From positions 1 to 15,470 of the forward strand of contig PFTO01000196.1 in NCBI GenBank assembly GCA_002789615.1: a DNA stretch of 15,470 nt. The letters run 5' to 3'. Each line of letters starts with the position of its first letter. Position 1 is the stretch's first letter. A model generated the notes under the pieces. The model was not told the origin of the DNA. It saw only the letters and a program-made list of their open reading frames with translations, and did not search any database. The DNA comes from Acidobacteria bacterium CG_4_9_14_3_um_filter_49_7. GTDB taxonomy: Bacteria; Acidobacteriota; Holophagae; Thermotomaculales; Thermotomaculaceae. Of this stretch, positions 13,687 through 15,470 are shown in pieces. The position numbers were made by a program, and so were the translations under genes.

Positions 13687-15203
13687 ATCAGGAAATTATT
13701 GTTAATTCTACAAGCCACGAAACCCGAATTGCATTGCTGGAAAACAACCAGCTTAGTGAGGTCTACGTGGAGCGTAATTTTGATCGTGGCATTGCGGGAA
13801 ATATTTACAAGGGAAGGGTAACCCGGGTTCTACCCGGCATGCAATCTGCTTTTGTAGATATCGGGTTTGAGCGAGACGCTTTTTTGTATGTTGGAGATAT
13901 TTCTGAAAACTTGCTCACGGTGGAAGACTTTCTTGAGGAAGAGGAAGGCGTGGAAGGGGAGATGCCGGAGGAAGCTGTAGGTGACGCTATACTGACAGAC
14001 ACGCTGCACATTGAGGATCTCCTCCAGGAGGGTCAACAGATTCTGGTTCAGGTGGCGAAAGAACCCATCGGAACCAAGGGCCCGCGGATTACAGCTCACA
14101 TCAGTCTCCCCGGGCGCTACATTGTATTTATGCCCACCATCAATCATATTGGAATATCCCGAAAAATAGAAAATCCAGAAGAAAAAGAACGATTGAAAGC
14201 CATTATTTCATCTCTTAAGACCGGGAATCGAGGTTACATTGTTCGAACGGCTGGCGAGGGAATGGAGATATCTGAATTTTCTCAGGACATCAATTTTCTC
14301 CAAAAACTCTGGAAGGAAATCGTTCAGAAAACAGAAGCGGTTTCCGCCCCCAGTCTGATTCACGAAGAGTTGGGTTTGATTCATAAAATAGTCCGGGATA
14401 CCTTCTGTGAAGAAACCTCTCTCATGCTGGTGGATTCCGAGACCGCTTTCCAGAAGGCATTGCAGTTTATCGATAAAATTGACCATCGCTGGGCTTCCAG
14501 AATCAAGCTTTATACTAAAAAGAAACCGATTTTTGATGAATATGAAGTGGAATCTCAACTGGAGGCGGCACTGAATTCAAAAGTCTGGTTGAAATCCGGT
14601 GGATATATTGTCATCAATCAGACTGAGGCGCTGGTAGCTATTGATGTGAATACCGGCCGCTACATCGGCAAACGTTCACTTGAAGAAACCGTTTTCAAAA
14701 CCAATATGGAAGCGGTTAAGGAAATTGTACGCCAGATACGACTCAGAAACCTTGGTGGGATTATTGTCATTGATTTCATTGATATGGAGGAAACGGAACA
14801 CCGGAAAACAGTGCTGGTTGAATTAACCGAATTGCTGAAGAGTGACCGTTCCAGATCCAATATCCTGACCATTGATGAAATTGGTCTGGTGGCATTGACA
14901 CGAAAGCGATCCAAGCAGTCACTGGAGCGGTTTCTGACCGAAATGTGCCCCTATTGCCAGGGTTCCGGCAGAATCAAATCCATTTCCACCATGGCCTTGC
15001 AGATTCAGCGGGAAATAATGACCCGACTCACTCCACAATTTGACCGGAATATTACGGTTCGTGCCAATCCCTACGTCGGAGAGTTTTTGAAACGGGACGA
15101 GTACGATGTCCTGGGGGAACTGACCCGGATTTTCAATATCAGAATCAAAGTTTCAGAGGACCCCAACCTCCACATCGAGGAATATAACGTTGTCATTAAC
15201 TGA
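13683..15203 (+). CDS. rng: Ribonuclease G/E family endoribonuclease
   Basis: RNase G cleaves 5'-monophosphorylated RNA in AU-rich single-stranded regions and matures the 16S rRNA 5' end; related enzymes start mRNA decay. The 506 residues fit RNase G (about 490), without the long C-terminal scaffold of E. coli RNase E. An N-terminal S1 domain (GNIYKGRVTRVLPGMQSAFVDIGFERDAFLYV, 39-70) has an acidic insert at about 83-112. The catalytic domain has D321 in VAIDVNTGRYIG and D364 in IVIDFIDME as magnesium ligands, and the zinc-link CPYC (C422, C425). The SD AGAAGGA (13671-13677) precedes an ATG that overlaps the upstream stop (ATGA), showing coupling to the radical-SAM gene. I see no reason to think it inactive. 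Confidence 0.95.
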   Translation: MNQEIIVNSTSHETRIALLENNQLSEVYVERNFDRGIAGNIYKGRVTRVLPGMQSAFVDIGFERDAFLYVGDISENLLTVEDFLEEEEGVEGEMPEEAVGDAILTDTLHIEDLLQEGQQILVQVAKEPIGTKGPRITAHISLPGRYIVFMPTINHIGISRKIENPEEKERLKAIISSLKTGNRGYIVRTAGEGMEISEFSQDINFLQKLWKEIVQKTEAVSAPSLIHEELGLIHKIVRDTFCEETSLMLVDSETAFQKALQFIDKIDHRWASRIKLYTKKKPIFDEYEVESQLEAALNSKVWLKSGGYIVINQTEALVAIDVNTGRYIGKRSLEETVFKTNMEAVKEIVRQIRLRNLGGIIVIDFIDMEETEHRKTVLVELTELLKSDRSRSNILTIDEIGLVALTRKRSKQSLERFLTEMCPYCQGSGRIKSISTMALQIQREIMTRLTPQFDRNITVRANPYVGEFLKRDEYDVLGELTRIFNIRIKVSEDPNLHIEEYNVVIN

Positions 15204-15470
15204 TTTTCCAACCCTTTCCCTTGCTTTAGGCTCTGGCGCAGCTCGGGGACTCGCCCATATCGGTGTTCTGAACACATTGAACAAGGCAGGCGTGAAAATT
15301 CGGGCGATTTCCGGTTGTTCCATCGGCGCTGTGATCGGTGGATTTTATGCTGCCGGAAAGCTTCCGGAAGCTGAAGAGTACTATCGAAATATGGATCGGG
15401 GCGATGTGATCCGCAATTTTGATCCGGTATTCCCAGCGGGTGGCCTGATCAATGGGAAAAAGATGATTCA
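15190..15470 (+). CDS. Patatin-like phospholipase, N-terminal part
   Basis: The first 93 codons are in the window and continue past its edge. The oxyanion loop GSGAARG, followed by LAHIGVL, and the nucleophile elbow GCSIG mark the patatin/RssA-like family of Ser-Asp lipid acyl hydrolases; the catalytic Asp would lie beyond the window. The frame is open from 15124 but has no ATG or GTG before the motif. A TTG at 15190 is preceded by GAGG (15177-15180, 9 nt away) and gives MSLTDFPTLSLALGSGAARG, a normal family start. This makes the gene overlap the end of rng by 14 nt, so it is probably translationally coupled. Substrate and localisation are not visible; there is no signal peptide, which suits a cytoplasmic RssA-like protein. 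Confidence 0.85.
   Translation, partial: MSLTDFPTLSLALGSGAARGLAHIGVLNTLNKAGVKIRAISGCSIGAVIGGFYAAGKLPEAEEYYRNMDRGDVIRNFDPVFPAGGLINGKKMI

Noticed and set aside
1..15470. Mobile element, CRISPR array, tRNA, rRNA or defence system
   Set aside because: No transposase, integrase, regularly spaced repeats, RNA gene structure or toxin-antitoxin/defence domains were seen; all long frames are housekeeping or metabolic genes on one strand.

Overview
The window is a gene-dense, all-plus-strand stretch of bacterial chromosome (about 50% GC by eye) made almost entirely of housekeeping and central-metabolism genes. I see no insertion sequence, CRISPR array, tRNA, rRNA, integrase or attachment site. A lipobox and a c-type heme motif in one protein, a 2-oxoacid:ferredoxin oxidoreductase in place of a 2-oxoglutarate dehydrogenase, and an Hfq-like protein with a long N-terminal extension suggest a Gram-negative, probably anaerobic or microaerophilic organism. 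Acidobacteriota, Aminicenantes-like or Desulfobacterota-like lineages fit best. This placement is inference from gene content and order and is low confidence.

Layout. (1) 1-4345: the tail of a PSP1/RicT-family protein; then, behind a near-consensus promoter, an Hfq-like Sm protein, pdxA (vitamin B6), a small lipoprotein with a C-terminal CxxCH heme site, and an MrfA/YprA-type helicase. The last four are tightly packed and probably co-transcribed. (2) 4346-4594: the only sizeable gap (249 bp). It holds short direct repeats, a purine-rich then pyrimidine-rich tract, a hairpin, and the add promoter with an overlapping inverted repeat. (3) 4595-5704: adenosine deaminase, apparently on its own. 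(4) 5783-11107: sucC-sucD-korD-korA-korB-korC-ndk, a compact operon interconverting 2-oxoglutarate, succinyl-CoA and succinate with reduced ferredoxin and NTP. Ndk equilibrates the nucleoside triphosphate made by substrate-level phosphorylation. A hairpin sits in the leader just before the sucC ribosome binding site. (5) 11108-15470: after a structured spacer come a fused radical-SAM/DUF2344 protein, RNase G, and the start of a patatin-like phospholipase, linked by start-stop overlaps. The radical-SAM and RNase G pair is a familiar neighbourhood in many bacteria, often followed by rplU/rpmA. Here a patatin gene follows instead.

I do not find a clearly novel multi-gene system. The best second-look items are the inverted repeat over the add promoter, the sucC leader hairpin, the nested hairpin between ndk and the radical-SAM gene, the Hfq-like protein with divergent Sm2 motif and long charged tails, the lone heme lipoprotein between pdxA and a repair helicase, the Cys-rich junction in the radical-SAM fusion, and the TTG-started patatin gene overlapping rng.
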